A stretch of 64,000 bases of DNA from Styela clava (lineage: Eukaryota; Chordata; Ascidiacea; Stolidobranchia; Styelidae). The translations under genes were made by a program, and so were the position numbers. Below the pieces are notes generated by a model. It did not search any database, was not told where the DNA came from, and worked only from the letters and a program-made list of their open reading frames with translations. The stretch's first letter is position 1; each line of letters starts with the position of its first letter. The stretch is from the NCBI RefSeq assembly GCF_964204865.1, contig NC_135257.1:8640151-8704150 (forward strand), read 5' to 3'. Below are positions 35,870-49,137 of the stretch, piece by piece.

Positions 35870-36384
35870 GTCAATTATTTGCAACAAAATAAATTTGATT
35901 TTTTTGGCCTGGTATTCTGTCTTAACATGTTGGTTACCTATTTTACATCCAAGGTTATTCCAACATGTTATGATAATCGAGACTGGTTCTCTAGAGTGTA
36001 TGATTTGAATAATAATCCACAAGTTTTATATTGGGAATATTTGAATTTAAATTTTGATTCATCTCTCACTTATCGAAGTTCATGCTACTACAGAATCAAA
36101 ATTTTTGAAAATACTATAGAAAATAATGCTTTAATATTCTGTTACTTGGATATAGTCATCATAGATAACGATTGCCACAAATGCAATCATATTTGCAATA
36201 GAATTGTGAAACATACCGTATATGATATTCAATTCCAACTCAAGCACATAAATGTTATTTTCTTTTTACATACAAATTGCCAACTAATGTAAAAATGAGA
36301 AACTGGGAGGGTGGTTGAGCAATCATTGAAAGCTATTGTGCCGAGGATTGAGACATTGCACACAATTTTGACCAAGCTTCAGAT

Positions 36385-36730
36385 CAGGGATTCTCAAACT
36401 GTGGTATATGTACCCCCTGGAGTACATTCAGACTTTTCATGGAGTACATTAAACTGAGTATAAGAATTAATCTTCCCAACTTTAATCTGCCTCAAAATTT
36501 TTATCATCTGATGTTAATAATCTGAAGACCTTAGTTTAGCAACTCTTTAGAAAGTCAAATTTCCACCTCGGCAGAAGCCTAAAACACAAATACAGTAACT
36601 ACAGAGTGTACGTTCGCAGTTTGCATGGCTTATTTCGTCCAATCACAGCATGTAGGGCAATTTTGGGGGTACACAGCAGTCTAGGATCAGTCCAAGGTGT
36701 ATCTATTAACATAAAGTTTGGGAAACCATG
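36385..36730. mobile_element. hAT-like MITE, 346 bp
   Basis: Begins CAGGGATTCTCAAACTGTGG and ends AAAGTTTGGGAAACCATG, inverted termini of the common hAT type. The flanks CTTCAGAT and ATCTAGAT agree at 5 of 8 positions, so the target duplication is decayed or misjudged. Non-coding. Confidence 0.65.
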
Positions 36731-37054
36731 ATCTAGATAATGTAAAAAGTGTTTGTGTGGGATTACAAATTGCTTATACCTGATTATGGGTGAATGTTTA
36801 TTTGATGTAAACTATCAGACTATACGCATTCTTAACAATTGACATAACACTCTTACTTTTACTTGTGTGACAATTATATTTAAGCATATGTTGAATGAAC
36901 CTTGAAATGCAGTTCATTGTTTGTGCCATTCATGTTTATAATTCTTCATCATATCATAACGTGGTGTCTATGGTGCTACTATGTTTTGGTTTTGCACATA
37001 TTTGTTTAATTAAACATGTTATTTTTGTTTACCAATTGTAACGATTATGACAAC

Positions 37055-37383
37055 CAGGAATGTCCAAAACAAATTGAATATTCGAATAAATTAGAAATTG
37101 GTTATATTCGTTATAGTAAAATCTTATTTTAGGAATAATTTAGAATATTTTCATTTGAATTTCATTTTTTATTATGATAGATAAAAAGTTAGTTCTGACA
37201 GAATAAAATAGAAAATGTTTATCACAATTAGACTGCATGACTAAATTTGAGTTATACAAATTTGCAATTGTCTCGAAGAATTTTGGAACAGACCCATTCA
37301 GAATATGTTTGATATTTCATATTTGAAAAGATTATTTTAGAATGTATTTGGAATCCTAAGTTATTCAGTTTTTGCCATCCCTG
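37055..37383. mobile_element. hAT-like MITE, about 329 bp
   Basis: The left end CAGGAATGTCCAAAAC faces the right end GTTTTTGCCATCCCTG. Internal blocks (AGAATGTATTTG, GAATATTCGAAT) are typical of this sort of element, and a related right end is seen near 9265-9305. No clear target duplication. Confidence 0.5.
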
Positions 37384-38207
37384 ATTTTACAACAATATTT
37401 TATCACTGGTGTGTTGTGACTCTTTGTATTGCCAATTCCAATTGAAATTAAATTTCAGTCATCTTACAATATCAATGGGTAGTATCATAGGAATGTGGGT
37501 CTTAAACTTTTTCAAGCATGATCGGTCTTGTCATTAACAAGCTGGACCTAAACTCCGTTGCCATTACAGGATATACATCTTTGATTAAAAACCTGTGCCC
37601 GCCAGCTACCCAAGGTATAAGAAAATGGAATTGACTATATGTGGAATCTGGTAGATTCCGCCCCGTTCATAACATTGCGGCGTCTGGTAACTGTAATCGT
37701 GTCAAAATATGTACGGTAATAAATTATAACAAAACTGCCATGATTGTCACAGAAGTAAGATGCTACTGGATACAAGTTTGCCAAAGTTTTTGAATGGCTA
37801 TTTGGAGGCATTCCCTGCCTTCTTGTAGATCTGACAATGCTTCAATAGAATTGGGATTTTTTATACAATTCAAAATTGTTCATTTACGTTAAACTATTAT
37901 CTACTCGTACATTTCGTTTCATAAAGTTTTGTTGAATTCGCAAAATTTTTACTCTCGTGTTACCATAAGTAATTAACTTCAATGAAAAATAACATTTCAA
38001 GTTGTGTCTGTAATCATGTATGCCTTAATTGTACCATATTGTAAATTTCTGCTGCCATTCATCTTTTATAAGAAAAGAAATGACTCTTTTTTTGAGTGTT
38101 TCACTGCTTTTTAGTTGCATTTACTTATCCCAATTTCCTTTTTTGCAAGGTTTATATGATTTACTACATGAAACGTAATTTTAATATTGATTGTAGCAAT
38201 TCTTTTG

Positions 38208-41200
38208 ATGGAAATATCCCAAGATGAAAAGTCTTTGTTTCCCATTCAATCATCGGATGGATTTATCGAGTTTTTTCAATTGCATTTGAAACACGCTGCT
38301 GATGAAAAAAATGAACCAAACTTGGCATTTTTGTCAATTTTGTTGGGCGTTCTAGAGTACAAGCTTACTCTTAGTAAAACCACAGATCAACCAAGTAGTA
38401 GTAGTGCTGAGTCAGATGCTGAATCACTTTATCGGCAAGGTGTAACAAGGCAGGAGTCAAAGGTATGTCTAGTAACAGTTTTGTGTCAATTTCAGTTATC
38501 TACATTTGACACAAATCAATAGGTTATCACAAAAATCGGTATCACTATATTTTCGTAGTTGTTTTTAATGCTGTGTGTTGCCTGCCCCCCAAATCTCATT
38601 ATTATAGTTGCTTGAGTCATTTTATGCTAATTTTTCAAACTACAAAGTATAGGATATCATCTCTTACAGTTTAAGTTTGTGACCTACTGGTTAAAGTGTA
38701 AGACCAAATCCCATTCCCACCACCGACCTCATGGTGTAAGAAATTTGGTTGGACGGACTTAACGGGAGGATTCCAGTCTTTTCCAGACCTTCTGAACTAT
38801 GGTAGCTCGTTATATAGCGATGGCTGCTTATACAGAGCCTTTCCCGGAACAAAAGGCACATAAAAAGCGTGTAGGCAATTTCTAGATTTGTTTTTCTGAC
38901 TTCAGCGTGAATGTAACACAAAGCATTGCATTACCGGTAAATCATTTTTTGTATTTCACCAGAAAGAAAATGCTCAGACAGACAATGATTCCATTGTGGA
39001 ATCTGATCTTGACGACTTTCCAACTCTTGATTTTGACGTCGTGGAAGCATTATACTTGAAATTTAAAATACTGGTAAAAGGGTTTATAGATAAAAGTTCA
39101 ACTGAGAATACAACAAGAGGTGGATATGCAACTAAAGAACTTTGCAAAAAGGTGAATTGGCTGGAAATTTTAGATTCAGTTTATTAGTTCCGAGCTTTAT
39201 TTAGATTTGAGTTATTAGTTCCAAGCATCATTTGGTTGGTTGAGTTATTGACAACTAGAAGCGAATGAGTTTTGACACAATAGCCTGTTTGATGATATTT
39301 TTAAGGACAGTTTTTGATTACGCCCAATTCAGAAGCTTTTGATCAAGTTCCTGCGTAAGAAACCACTAAAACAAATACCTACATACTTTCTTACAGGTTA
39401 GCGATCTTATGTGGAATCGACTAAATCCTCATTATCACAAGGATAAAGCTCACATACAATCTTTGTTCAGCTTTCTAACAGGTATTCATCTGAAAATGTA
39501 TAGAAGTTATTTTCTGAATATAAAATATCCATTGTTGTTTATAATCTTCCTTCAATAAAGCTTTACCAGTCAGTTTGATTTGGTGGCACCTCATGCTCAT
39601 CGATAATAACACACACCGGATGAGAGGCCGTCTTTCGTCATATGATTGAGCCGTCTATTTGTTCTTAATTTAATCTCCCTAGAATAAATATGAAAATCTA
39701 ATCTCATTATTGATCTAACATTTTTCAGGTCTGTTTTGATTATTTGACCGAATTGTATACTTATGTAACTTATGTAAAAAAAGTGACTCAAAACAATCAT
39801 TTTTCAGGTCGACAATTGGATTGTTTTGGTCTCGCATTAATGGTTGTTGCTGCTTGTCAGATACTTCTCTACAATGATGTTCATCTTGCATTGAGTGAAG
39901 ATCATGCTTGGATAGTACATGGTGATAACTGCAAGGTTATTTACATTTTGTAATAGTGAGTGAGAATCCAAACCTCTTTCAGACCAATAAATATCTGTAA
40001 CTTGACCCGAAATAGGTTGATTTGGATTTCCAAGGAGGTGCTCCAATTTTTATATTTGGATTTAATTGGTAGTACTCAATCTTGTTAGCTATTGGGAAGT
40101 TGGGACAAAGAGAACTTGGAGAAAACAAAAAAAACTAACCAAGGATGTGTTTTCCATATCTGCAGTTAATAATTAAGAGTTAAGACAGTTAATTTTTTTA
40201 TTATCTGTAACATCATTTTGTTGATGCCAAACTAAATGACTTGTCTTGATTTATTCCTAATTTATATTATCTGAAATGCTGAAACGAAAACCTGGGTATT
40301 GCTGAATCATAGTCAATTCAAATTGATGGCCAATCTTATTTCTTATTATGTAATATCATGCTTTTTATTGATTACTTATCTGTACCGGTATATGCTGCTT
40401 AAACCTTTGTGTAGGTGTAGTTGAAAATCTTCGGAGTAGGAGTTGTTTCATGCTTCTATAACTAACTGTACATAGAAATATAGGTTCAATTCATTTTTTC
40501 AGGAAGCTACTGAAATAACATGGCATGGAAAAGGTAATGAAGACAAACGAGGATTTTCAGTCAATCAGACTAACACAGAAAAAGTTGAGTACGTTCATTC
40601 ATTGTTATTCTCATTTGCTTTACTTTTGCGTTCTGGTATAATTTGAGTCTATTTTTGCATTGTGTTTGTGTATCTTTTGTCAGTTTTTGAAAGTGTACTT
40701 TTAACTTTTGTATATAATATTTAATGGAGTACTGAACTTTATCATCAGATGCAAGTGTCAAATGTTTTCAACTGATTTTTTTTTGATATGCAATCTCTAA
40801 TGATTCTTTATGGCATGACATTCATTGTTTAAATGTGTGCATGCAATTTCTCTTCTTGTTGTAGTTATATTCTGAATGTTTGTGGACCTTGATCCGACAA
40901 AGTGCTACAGAAATATATTTGTGTTAGCGTGCAGCACAACTCTTGAATTAAATAGAATAGTTATTTTCATTCTTGCTATAGCATCCTTGTATTATATGCA
41001 TGCGAATCCACCGACACAAAAGCATAGAAGAAGGATAAGTAGCCTAGTTAGTCCCTTTGGTCAAAACTATTTCATACATTATCTTCAAAATATATGTAAG
41101 TGTAGAATAATCAATTGACCAATACTTCGAAATAGCATGTTTATCAACTGGGGTGACAGTTTTACTATATCATTGTGTAATGAAACACATTTGCTTTGCA

Positions 41201-44200
41201 TATTTAGAGTTGGATGTATCTTCACAACAAAAGTGTCATCTGCAACAGGTTGATGGAATTATCAGCAATGATAGTATCAATTAATCCTTCAATTGATGTT
41301 CATTTTGAAAGTAAAACTTTAGCTGATATTCAACTAAAGTTGTTGAAAATTATGTACAAAAATGGAGCCTTGGAAAGGTGAGGCATATGGAACTGTCTGT
41401 GTTGAATCTGTATTCTTACCTGTATAGTGCTCGGCAGTGTGGAGAATCTTGCTAAGCGTCGAGCATACGCTCGTCACCACACCTGTGATTACCCTGCGTG
41501 GGTTCACAGGTTCAAATCCCATGCGGAGATAATTATGGACTGCTGAATTTCTCAGCGTAACCGCTGGTCGGTTAAGGCATCCTCCGCCATCATGTCCATG
41601 CATCTGAAAACAAATAACTGGCTAACTATTCCCATCCTAGACTGGTAACCGGACGAGAGGCCATGATTAAGCCATACTATAAGCTCCTCTCCCCCAGGGA
41701 TTTTTTAAATCCTAATAGTGACTTTGACTGGATCACTAAGTGTTATTGATATTTACTAATAAATTTTGCAATGTTTTATTGTTTCTTAGGTATCCAATGG
41801 GTTTGAGCTTTCTTGCAGATTTGGAAGATTCAGTAGATCTACATGATGAAGCAGTGAAATCAGTACAGACGCATTACAACAATTTACATGTCTTTCCACA
41901 TTGTGCTAAAGGACATTTCCATTTGAAGCACAATGACAGTAAAAAAGCAATCCATTGTTGGTCAATGGCAGCCCAAGTTCTATCCAAGTAAGTTTCTAAA
42001 ATCGAAACAAGTACGGCAAGAGTAATGTATAGCCGTTTCTGTGTGAAAGATACTCAAATTTAATTGCAGTGTTTCATTTTATCATAGTATCGCATTTATA
42101 TATTCCCAGTTATAATTACACACGAGAGGATGAGGAAATATACAAAGAAATAATGGACATTGCAGGAGAATCTATTTCACAAGCTATGAAAAACGATCCC
42201 AGTGTGTGTGATAGTGAAGAATGCTTCATGGATTTGATTAAGTGAGGATTAAGATTTTTGGGGAACCTCTCTTGTTCGCCCAAGTGAACAGTCACTGGTC
42301 TATTCAGATCTACTGATGTATGCTTTTGAAAAGGATTTTTTATTATATTATAGAAAATTATAGTTTGGAACAGTTAATGTGTAAATATCCAGATTAGTTC
42401 CAATGATGACTTTTAAAAGGCTTGTCCTACAAAATCATGTCTTGGTCTGTCATAAGTGGCACATAAACTCATGGTTCCGTTACAGTTGCACAGATATATT
42501 TATTTCACACGTAATGTTCAATATTGACGAAACCTAATGTTCAATATTGACAAAATTAAATACAATATTACACTGGGTTCAATATGTATTTTTTTTATTA
42601 TGTTACATTATTATAAAGTAGAATCAGTATTGCAACACACCATACCAGTGTCAATAACAATTGGTGCTACAGATAATCTGTAATGTCATGCAATTTGTAA
42701 TTATCAGATTTTATGATGGAATATGTCTGTGGGAAGAAGACAGCTCAACTCCTGTGCTTCATTCATGGTGGGCTAAATATTTTACACAATCTCTCGGAAG
42801 ATTTTCAACCGAAGTAAGACATTCATTCAGCAAGGAGCTTTGTGAAGTAGAGGAAGTTTCACCCAGGTTAGGTTCTCAGGAAATCATCTGAAGGTCACAT
42901 TTCCATTGATCTAGTTCAGTGGTTCTCAACCTTTTACTGACCGCGTACCACTTTACTGTTTTTTACTATGATCGCGTACCACCGACAAAGCACCTTTTTT
43001 GGCGTGGTGAAAAAGACACAAGAAACATGCAATGTGTGTATTTTAGAATGTGGCACTACATCCTTTGTGGCGTAAAACGCAAAACGAACAAAAACATGCC
43101 CATATCGCTTCATTTAAGGTGGGCAATAGCCGGCGAGGGCAATCTCAAAGACCGATAGCGCGCCAGTGCTTTGGACGTTTCCCCGACCATTGACCCCAGA
43201 AAAATCACTCTTATACTTTACTATTGCAAACTTTATGCTTATTCTGAGGTTGTTTTGGTATGTTGGCGCATAAAAAACTGGTTTACGTGTTTGAAACCAT
43301 AATTTTTATTAAAATTAATCAACATGTGCCATTTGCAGGTACTGACATAGCTAAGTTTAGCCTTGTCCATCGCAGCATTTGCGAGGTTCAATTTCGATCA
43401 CTGCAAAGTAAAGCTCCGCGGAAGACATAATGACAATTAATTCACTATTATTTTCTTGAAACACAACTGAAAACTGACAAATATCACTCAAAACTACAAA
43501 AACGAGGCAATGTTTGCAACCATGCTTGAATATCTGTTTGAGCGACAGAAGTGTCTGGGCGGCTGAGTGCAGAAATTGCAATAGTTACGTGTTGCGTCAT
43601 TATTGACTTATTGCTGATTGGTTATGGTTACGGAAATAAACAAGTAAACTGATGCTTGGGTAAACATCCTTAAACGCTGTTCAGCGAATACATACAGTAA
43701 GGAAGATAAAGCGTTGCCGGCATATTTTAGCCAACTGAAAGATTAATTGTTGCAATAATTCAAATCTGCTCGCGTACCACAGGTTGAGAACCACTGATCT
43801 AGTTGCAAGTGTATCCTGAACACTGACATCTGTCCAATACATGTCACAAACCAAAATGAGCAATAGTATGTTGAATATAACTTGACTGAAATTGTATTTT
43901 CACCACAAATAGTTTCACATTAATTCTACCATCTTGATTCGAATTATATTCAGGTAACATAAGCCTGTGCTGATAATATGGCTCTCCCAAAAATCCACAA
44001 TCATGGTAAATTGAGTGTTTTGTTACATTACAGCAGTAATGCCAATGACGTTACGGAGGATGAAAATCAGCTTCAACAATCAAGTACGGAGAAGAAGCTC
44101 AGTAAACGAAATTTAAGAAAGGAAGATGTTTTATCAAATGACAATGCTGCTGAAATTTCACTACTGGGAGTGAAAAGTGTCAAAATGAAAGGGCTGGAGG

Positions 44201-44355
44201 AATTGCTAATTGGAAGTAAAAAAATAAATGCACAAGCGGTCAGCCTCCAGCTCACAGCACAATCGCAAACTCATTTTGCAAAGAGACATTCAAACGATTC
44301 CTATATGATGGGACAATCTGGAAGGGTGAAAAAACCAAAAAAGTTTTTTGAATGA
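38208..44355 (+). CDS. MEN1: Menin
   Basis: Ten exons: 38208-38462, 38963-39151, 39397-39481, 39808-39935, 40503-40583, 41208-41377, 41790-41987, 42110-42241, 42708-42866 and 44034-44355 (TGA). They total 1,719 nt and 572 residues (human 610-615). Menin signatures follow in order: [34 protein letters not shown] and [78 protein letters not shown] with STPVLHSWW and QSLGRF; then the C-terminal [32 protein letters not shown] block and a basic tail (KKPKK). Menin is a nuclear scaffold that tethers MLL/KMT2 methyltransferases and JunD. The variable acidic linker before the C-terminal block is shorter than in human. The start is the first ATG, 12 nt after an acceptor at 38196. Confidence 0.97.
38665..38850 (+). 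repeat. SINE-like tRNA-derived element (family B)
   Basis: A box-A-like GTGACCTACTGGTTAAAGTG is followed by a box-B-like CAAATCCCATTCCC, CACCTCATGGTGTAAGAAATT and a degenerate tail. It resembles the copies at 5295-5505 and 49470-49665. In MEN1 intron 1. Confidence 0.5.
39560..39715. repeat. SINE tail fragment (family A)
   Basis: CGGATGAGAGGCCGTC, CATATGATTGAGCC and TCCCTAGAATAAATATGAAAATC match the 3' part of the SINE at 60480-60776. The tRNA-like head is missing. In MEN1 intron 3. Confidence 0.55.
41425..41735 (+). repeat. tRNA-derived SINE (family A)
   Basis: Contains a box-B promoter GGTTCAAATC at 41509-41518 followed by CCATGCGG, then AACCGCTGGTCGGTTA, a GACTGGTAACCGGACGA block and TCTCCCCCAGGGA. 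The same order is present at 60480-60776. It lies in the MEN1 intron between exons 6 and 7. Confidence 0.8.
42917..43796. mobile_element. hAT MITE, 880 bp, with perfect 8-bp TSD
   Basis: Begins CAGTGGTTCTCAACC and ends GGTTGAGAACCACTG, an exact 15-bp inverted terminal repeat. ATCTAGTT is present on both sides (42909-42916 and 43797-43804). Subterminal GCGTACCAC motifs are also inverted. No transposase frame. It sits in the last intron of MEN1. Confidence 0.93.
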
Positions 44356-46072
44356 GCCTTGGAGTTGGTTGAAATGAATGTGGATTGTTTGAGAGGAGTT
44401 GAAGTCAAATTTGTGTGACAGGCTTCTCCCAGAGGTGTAACGAAACTGTTACATCTACTGTTGCCAAGCTTGGATTTAATTTAAAGCCATTTTGAAATAA
44501 TGCTTTTTGGTTAGAATGTGACACAGTGGGGCTATTCCATTCCAAGTGACACTTGCAGAAATTTTGCATGTTGTTAGATGCAATATATTTTTACATTTTC
44601 AGCTACATGTTCTGTTTCATTGTCCAATCAATTGCTTTATTGAATATGGAAAAAATTGCAGAAAAGTTACACGCAAGACTTACTTGGTGGATATAAAAAA
44701 TAACGTAAAATATAGCGTGACACTACAGGACGCAAAATCCACCATGCATTAACGTTTTATTGTGTTGTGCTGTAAATTTTTGCGATGGTACAACAGGGCC
44801 GCATAATATTTTCTGATGCAGTAGCTGAAGAACCCTTATATGCGTTGCTCAAGTTACTTAATGTAACACTGTAAATCCATCCCAATAATGTGCATGGTGA
44901 CACTACAAAACATTTTTCCACTTCGGAACAGCGGCCTCCATCATCTCTTAAAATTCTGGTAATAAATCATTAAATGGGTGAAGACATGTTCTACAGCACT
45001 GCAAACATTTAAACTTTATTAACTTAAATCCAGTGCGTCTATTTCATATGAAATAACTGTATCACTAATCATCACAAAATATGTCAATCACACAAAAATT
45101 TCTACATTTCGGGCCATTTTCTAAAAACCATCAAAAACTTGAGTGAAATTTTAACTTCTTCGGTGAAATGGATGCAGTCCAATAAAATCCCAATGTCTTT
45201 TATATGAAAAATACAAAAAAATTACTTTCACTTAACTTTTGCTTGGAATGGCCCAGTGATGGTTGTATATGAATCTCCAATATTGTGAAAGGAGTGCTGA
45301 GACTAAAATGTCAACAGTTTGAACAAAAAATAAGCTGCAGTCCGGAGAAAAACAACATTTTTGGAACTAGCTACTTGCATTGCAAATATGAGTTCCAGTC
45401 TGTTACCAGACTACTTAAAAAGAATTCAGGATGCATTTTAAATCCACACTTCACTGGCGAAAAAACAAACTAGTCTAAAAGTGCATTTTAGGTATGTGTA
45501 TGTCTGGTGAAACTGAACGGAGCTTCAGGTAACGAAACACAAAGGTTTCCATAATTATTAATTAGCTGAACTGAAGGGATTTATGACCTAATAATAGTTT
45601 AAACAAAGCTTTATTGGGAGCTGTCTGGAAAGATCCCTTCTAGTGAAGGACGACTAAATAATGCCTTTGAATGCTGGCTATCCATAATCAAATCATTCAA
45701 ATGTTTATCTTTTTCTTCATAAGGAAGGGCCTGCCTGCACTTCAGACATAGACTGCAACTCTTACCTATTCGAACATCGTCCCAGGCTCTCTCTCATAAT
45801 AAAATACCACAATTACAAAAATGGAACCATAATCATGTTTTCACAGATTACAAGAGTGCAAATGCATGGAGCTGAATTTGAGTTCAGTACTTCAGCAGTA
45901 TTTATTATATATATATATATAAAGTCTAAAGCAATATTACAAAAAGTCGTGTGTAAGGGTTTCATGGTCTTGGGGATGAGAAGTTAACTTACTGGTAACT
46001 TTGGTTTTTTTTAAAATACCATGGTCAATGCAAAAAGTTCCCTAAAGCATTGCAGAATTGTTATGCATATAA
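44356..46072. other. convergent 3' intergenic region, MEN1 and TUBGCP4
   Basis: Both neighbours end into this region, so it should hold two 3' UTRs. AATAAA at 44961-44966 could serve MEN1. TTTATT at 45901-45906 (AATAAA on the minus strand) could serve TUBGCP4. A short TA microsatellite follows at about 45907-45921. No coding sequence is supported. Confidence 0.5.
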
Positions 46073-49000
46073 TCATAACCGTCGTGTGTAGTATTTATTG
46101 AAATCTAACAATAGCAAAAACTGGGCAAGATGAGGATTGCATTGTTGGTTGCAAACTGCAGATAGAGTATGAAAGAGCAATGAAGATTGACGTTCAAAGT
46201 CACTCGCTAATTGTTCCACACGACCTTGTATAACTTCTTGAGCAGAAATAGTTCCCGACTGAATAGATGCCGTCACAACTTCGCAGAACTGCTGGCAAAT
46301 ATCTAGAACACCTGTAAATATAGGGATCAACCCATAATGTACCACTTCAGAATTGGGTGAGATGTGTCTAATAGAGCTGCGAATGATTTTAGAATGGTTA
46401 TGATTTAATTTAACCATTAACCGACATCTCCGGTACAAATCATCTTTATAATGTACAACTTTTTCAAAAATGATTTCGTCATCGCAAATTTATCTCCGGT
46501 GGCAATTCAAAAGAATATCACTAACTGCATTGGTAAGGACCCAATGAATGTGAAAAATAATTGAATTACAAGGATTGCTGATTATGAAAATTTGACAATG
46601 ATAAATTTAGAATCGGTTTTTGGTAAAAATATATTGTTCACCATTTATATTGCAAAATCGTCTATTCAATGTGCGCAGTTGATGCTGTTTTTCTTTATGA
46701 TATCTTAAAGTAAAATTTGCACATCGAGCACTGAAAATAAATGACATTTAACAATGGAATCGGGTTTTACAGAAATACTTGTCCGAAGCACACTGCATAT
46801 CTCTTGTTTTTGAGAGATACCGAGATAAGATCACACAAAATTGCTTTGTAACCATTGTGACACAATAAGCTAATATTGTAAATTATTACGCCAAACGTCA
46901 GGGTACAGTTAAAGTTTTTTCCCTGAAATTCCCAGCTCTAGTGTCTAATCATTAAAACAATATTCCTTACCAAGTAAACTTCTGAAAACTGGGGTAGATA
47001 ATATGAAACATTGAGCAAGAAGTGCAGTCAAATAATTATCATGAGCTAACACAATCTGCTCAAAATCGGTTGAGGTAGGATTCTTGATCTTTGAAAGCAG
47101 GTTAGAAAAATGAGATTCCAATACATCCGCCTGAACAAAAGCATTAATTCATTATATATTCAACTTCTGCACTATACAGTAATTCAAAAAGCTTCAATAA
47201 AGAAACACCAAAGGCAAGCATTTGAATTATACAAATGCACATTCAGCTGTGGGATGCCAAAGTGGTGCTATATTGCCTAGATATACAGGGCATCCCTTTA
47301 CAATTTTGTTATGAAGTCAGTTCTCAATATATCTTAACCAGGTTTGTTGTTTTTTATCAGCAAGTATTTTTACTTTCTTCAATACAAATGGTATCGATAA
47401 ATTCTCTATATATTCATGGCAAAAACCCAGATAACCGGTTGCATTCGATCCTGTTTAATTTTGATGCTATTCAGATCGGAGAGATTCAGAGATAGATCAG
47501 AGAGATTCAACTGTAAAATACATTACCTGTAAATAGTACTGCAAACTGTCAACCAGATGACTCATATGCATTCTTAAAGTCAGATTAGAAATGTTTTGTT
47601 TGATAGAAGCATCATCATCATCAGTACATATAAGTGAACATTTCTCTTGCATTTGAAGTGCCCACAAATTCTGTAAAGCAAGTTGGGCTCTACGAACCCT
47701 CAACAAGAATTTAAACAGCTTGTTATATTTTGAAAGTACAGGTGGTGTGAAGATGATATGCAATGGCCATTTAACTTGGAATGTGATACTCAATAAAGAC
47801 CATGTATCGTTAGAATCCATTATTCCTGATGCATCATATGTGTAACCAGAAGATTGTTCAGATTCTTTAGAAGATTTTGATTCTATAACTAATTTGAAGT
47901 TTTGTAACGCACCATCTTCTTCAAGTTGTACTTTGATGGCAGATCTCAAGAATGCCTGGTTAACATCGTGCTCCGTAGTTTTTGTTGGGGGTTTTCTCAT
48001 TACTATCGCAGATTCTTCTAAAAATACCAGATATAATTCTCCAAGTCCAAGCAAGTAATAGTCTTTTAGCATCATAAAATGAGACACTAGTTTTGCTTTA
48101 ACAACACACAAATCCCAAAGTTCTCTTGCTACAGTGGATCGAATTTTATTCAACCTGGATTCAAACTCCTCTAAAGAGAATCTATCTTGATTTTGCAACC
48201 ACAGAAAATCCCTCATGAATTCTTGCTGATTTTCTTTGAGAATCCCGTCCATGCGCTTTCCCTCAACATCAGCAGAAAGTCCCTTCAATGCAACTGCCAT
48301 GCTAGAGCCTCCAACATGAAGTGCTTGTTGTTTGTGTAGGTCTTTCTCAAAAAGATGCAATGATGAGCCAATAAAAAGAATGACATCAGCATCACGAGAG
48401 GGTAAATATGTCGGAAGCATGTCTGCTCGAATATAAAAGATTTCCAATTGAGATCCAAGAGTAGAGGATGAGAAAGTATCCTGGAACACGCTAACAGAGT
48501 CATTGGGTCCTTTCTCTTCAGATTTGGAAATGAAAAATTCTTTGTGTCTGTCAATAAGAAGACCATGCAGCAACCATGATGAAAGTTGTCGATACATGAC
48601 TAAATGCAACCGTTTCTGTATTCTTAGCATTGCTCGCAGCACAACACGATTGCCTGTTTGTGATGCATGATGAACGGTACTTAGAATCTGACAACCATGA
48701 CTTTTTCTTGATTTTACGATAGATATCAAGTCATACAACGCATCGAAAAGCAAATAATAATGTTCTAGCGAATGGTACACATGCATAAATGTTAATAGAG
48801 GATCCGCGAGTATTTCTTTTTCTATGTCTAAAACGGACTGATAATAAGATTCTAATACATCTTCAAGCCCATAACACAATGCTTGCAGGTAACATCCATG
48901 CAACAATCCATCAGAATGTTTTTCTGCTCCTTCTGCATATAAAGTTGAATTGTGAGTGTCAATGAACTTTTGAAAAAATATAATTTTTGTTGAAAGCTTG

Positions 49001-49137
49001 AGAAGTCTATTTAACGATGATTCTTCTGATGGTGATAGGAATGGAAGGCCGGGAACAACTCTAACAATACCATTTGATGTTTCTTTAAAAATACTTCCAG
49101 GATATCCTTGCAATGCAAATATCAGGTCGTGCAACAT
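46073..49137 (-). CDS. TUBGCP4: Gamma-tubulin complex component 4 (GCP4)
   Basis: Three exons: 49137-47527, 47130-46971 and 46311-46073 (TGA). They join in frame to about 669 residues, close to human GCP4 (667). The N-terminus MLHDLIFALQGYPGSIF matches the family. The GRIP1-type N-terminal domain includes LHGCYLQALCYGLEDVLESY and YRQLSSWLLHGLLIDRHKEF. The C-terminal GRIP2-type domain includes IRSTVARELW, DYYLLGLGELYLVFLEE, TEHDVNQAF, WPLHIIFTPPVLSKYNKLF, RRAQLALQNLWALQMQ and LVDSLQYYLQADVLESHF. It ends with FERQSSLLFHTL and LLLLDFNKYYT. GCP4 joins GCP2, 3, 5 and 6 in the gamma-tubulin ring complex that nucleates microtubules. Most of the protein comes from one 1.6-kb exon, whereas vertebrate genes have many. 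TMEM18 lies about 650 bp upstream on the same strand. Confidence 0.97.

Larger units (their letters stand above)
35870..38196. other. PPM1G 3' region and intergenic DNA before MEN1
   Basis: The 137-codon open frame directly after the PPM1G stop has no recognisable domain and is read as 3' UTR. Two hAT-like elements occupy 36385-36730 and 37055-37383. The rest is A/T-rich with no supported gene. A 3' splice site at 38196 marks the start of the MEN1 exon. Confidence 0.5.

Noticed and set aside
35879..36292. 137-codon open frame after the PPM1G stop
   Set aside because: No recognisable domain, A/T-rich composition, and position immediately after the stop and a poly(A) signal. Read as 3' UTR or intergenic.
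43963..44033. Earlier start for the last MEN1 exon, using the ATG at 43978
   Set aside because: Reaching it requires a weak donor (GTTCTC) and an AAG acceptor; the CAG at 44033 joins the strong 42866 donor in phase and restores the family sequence.
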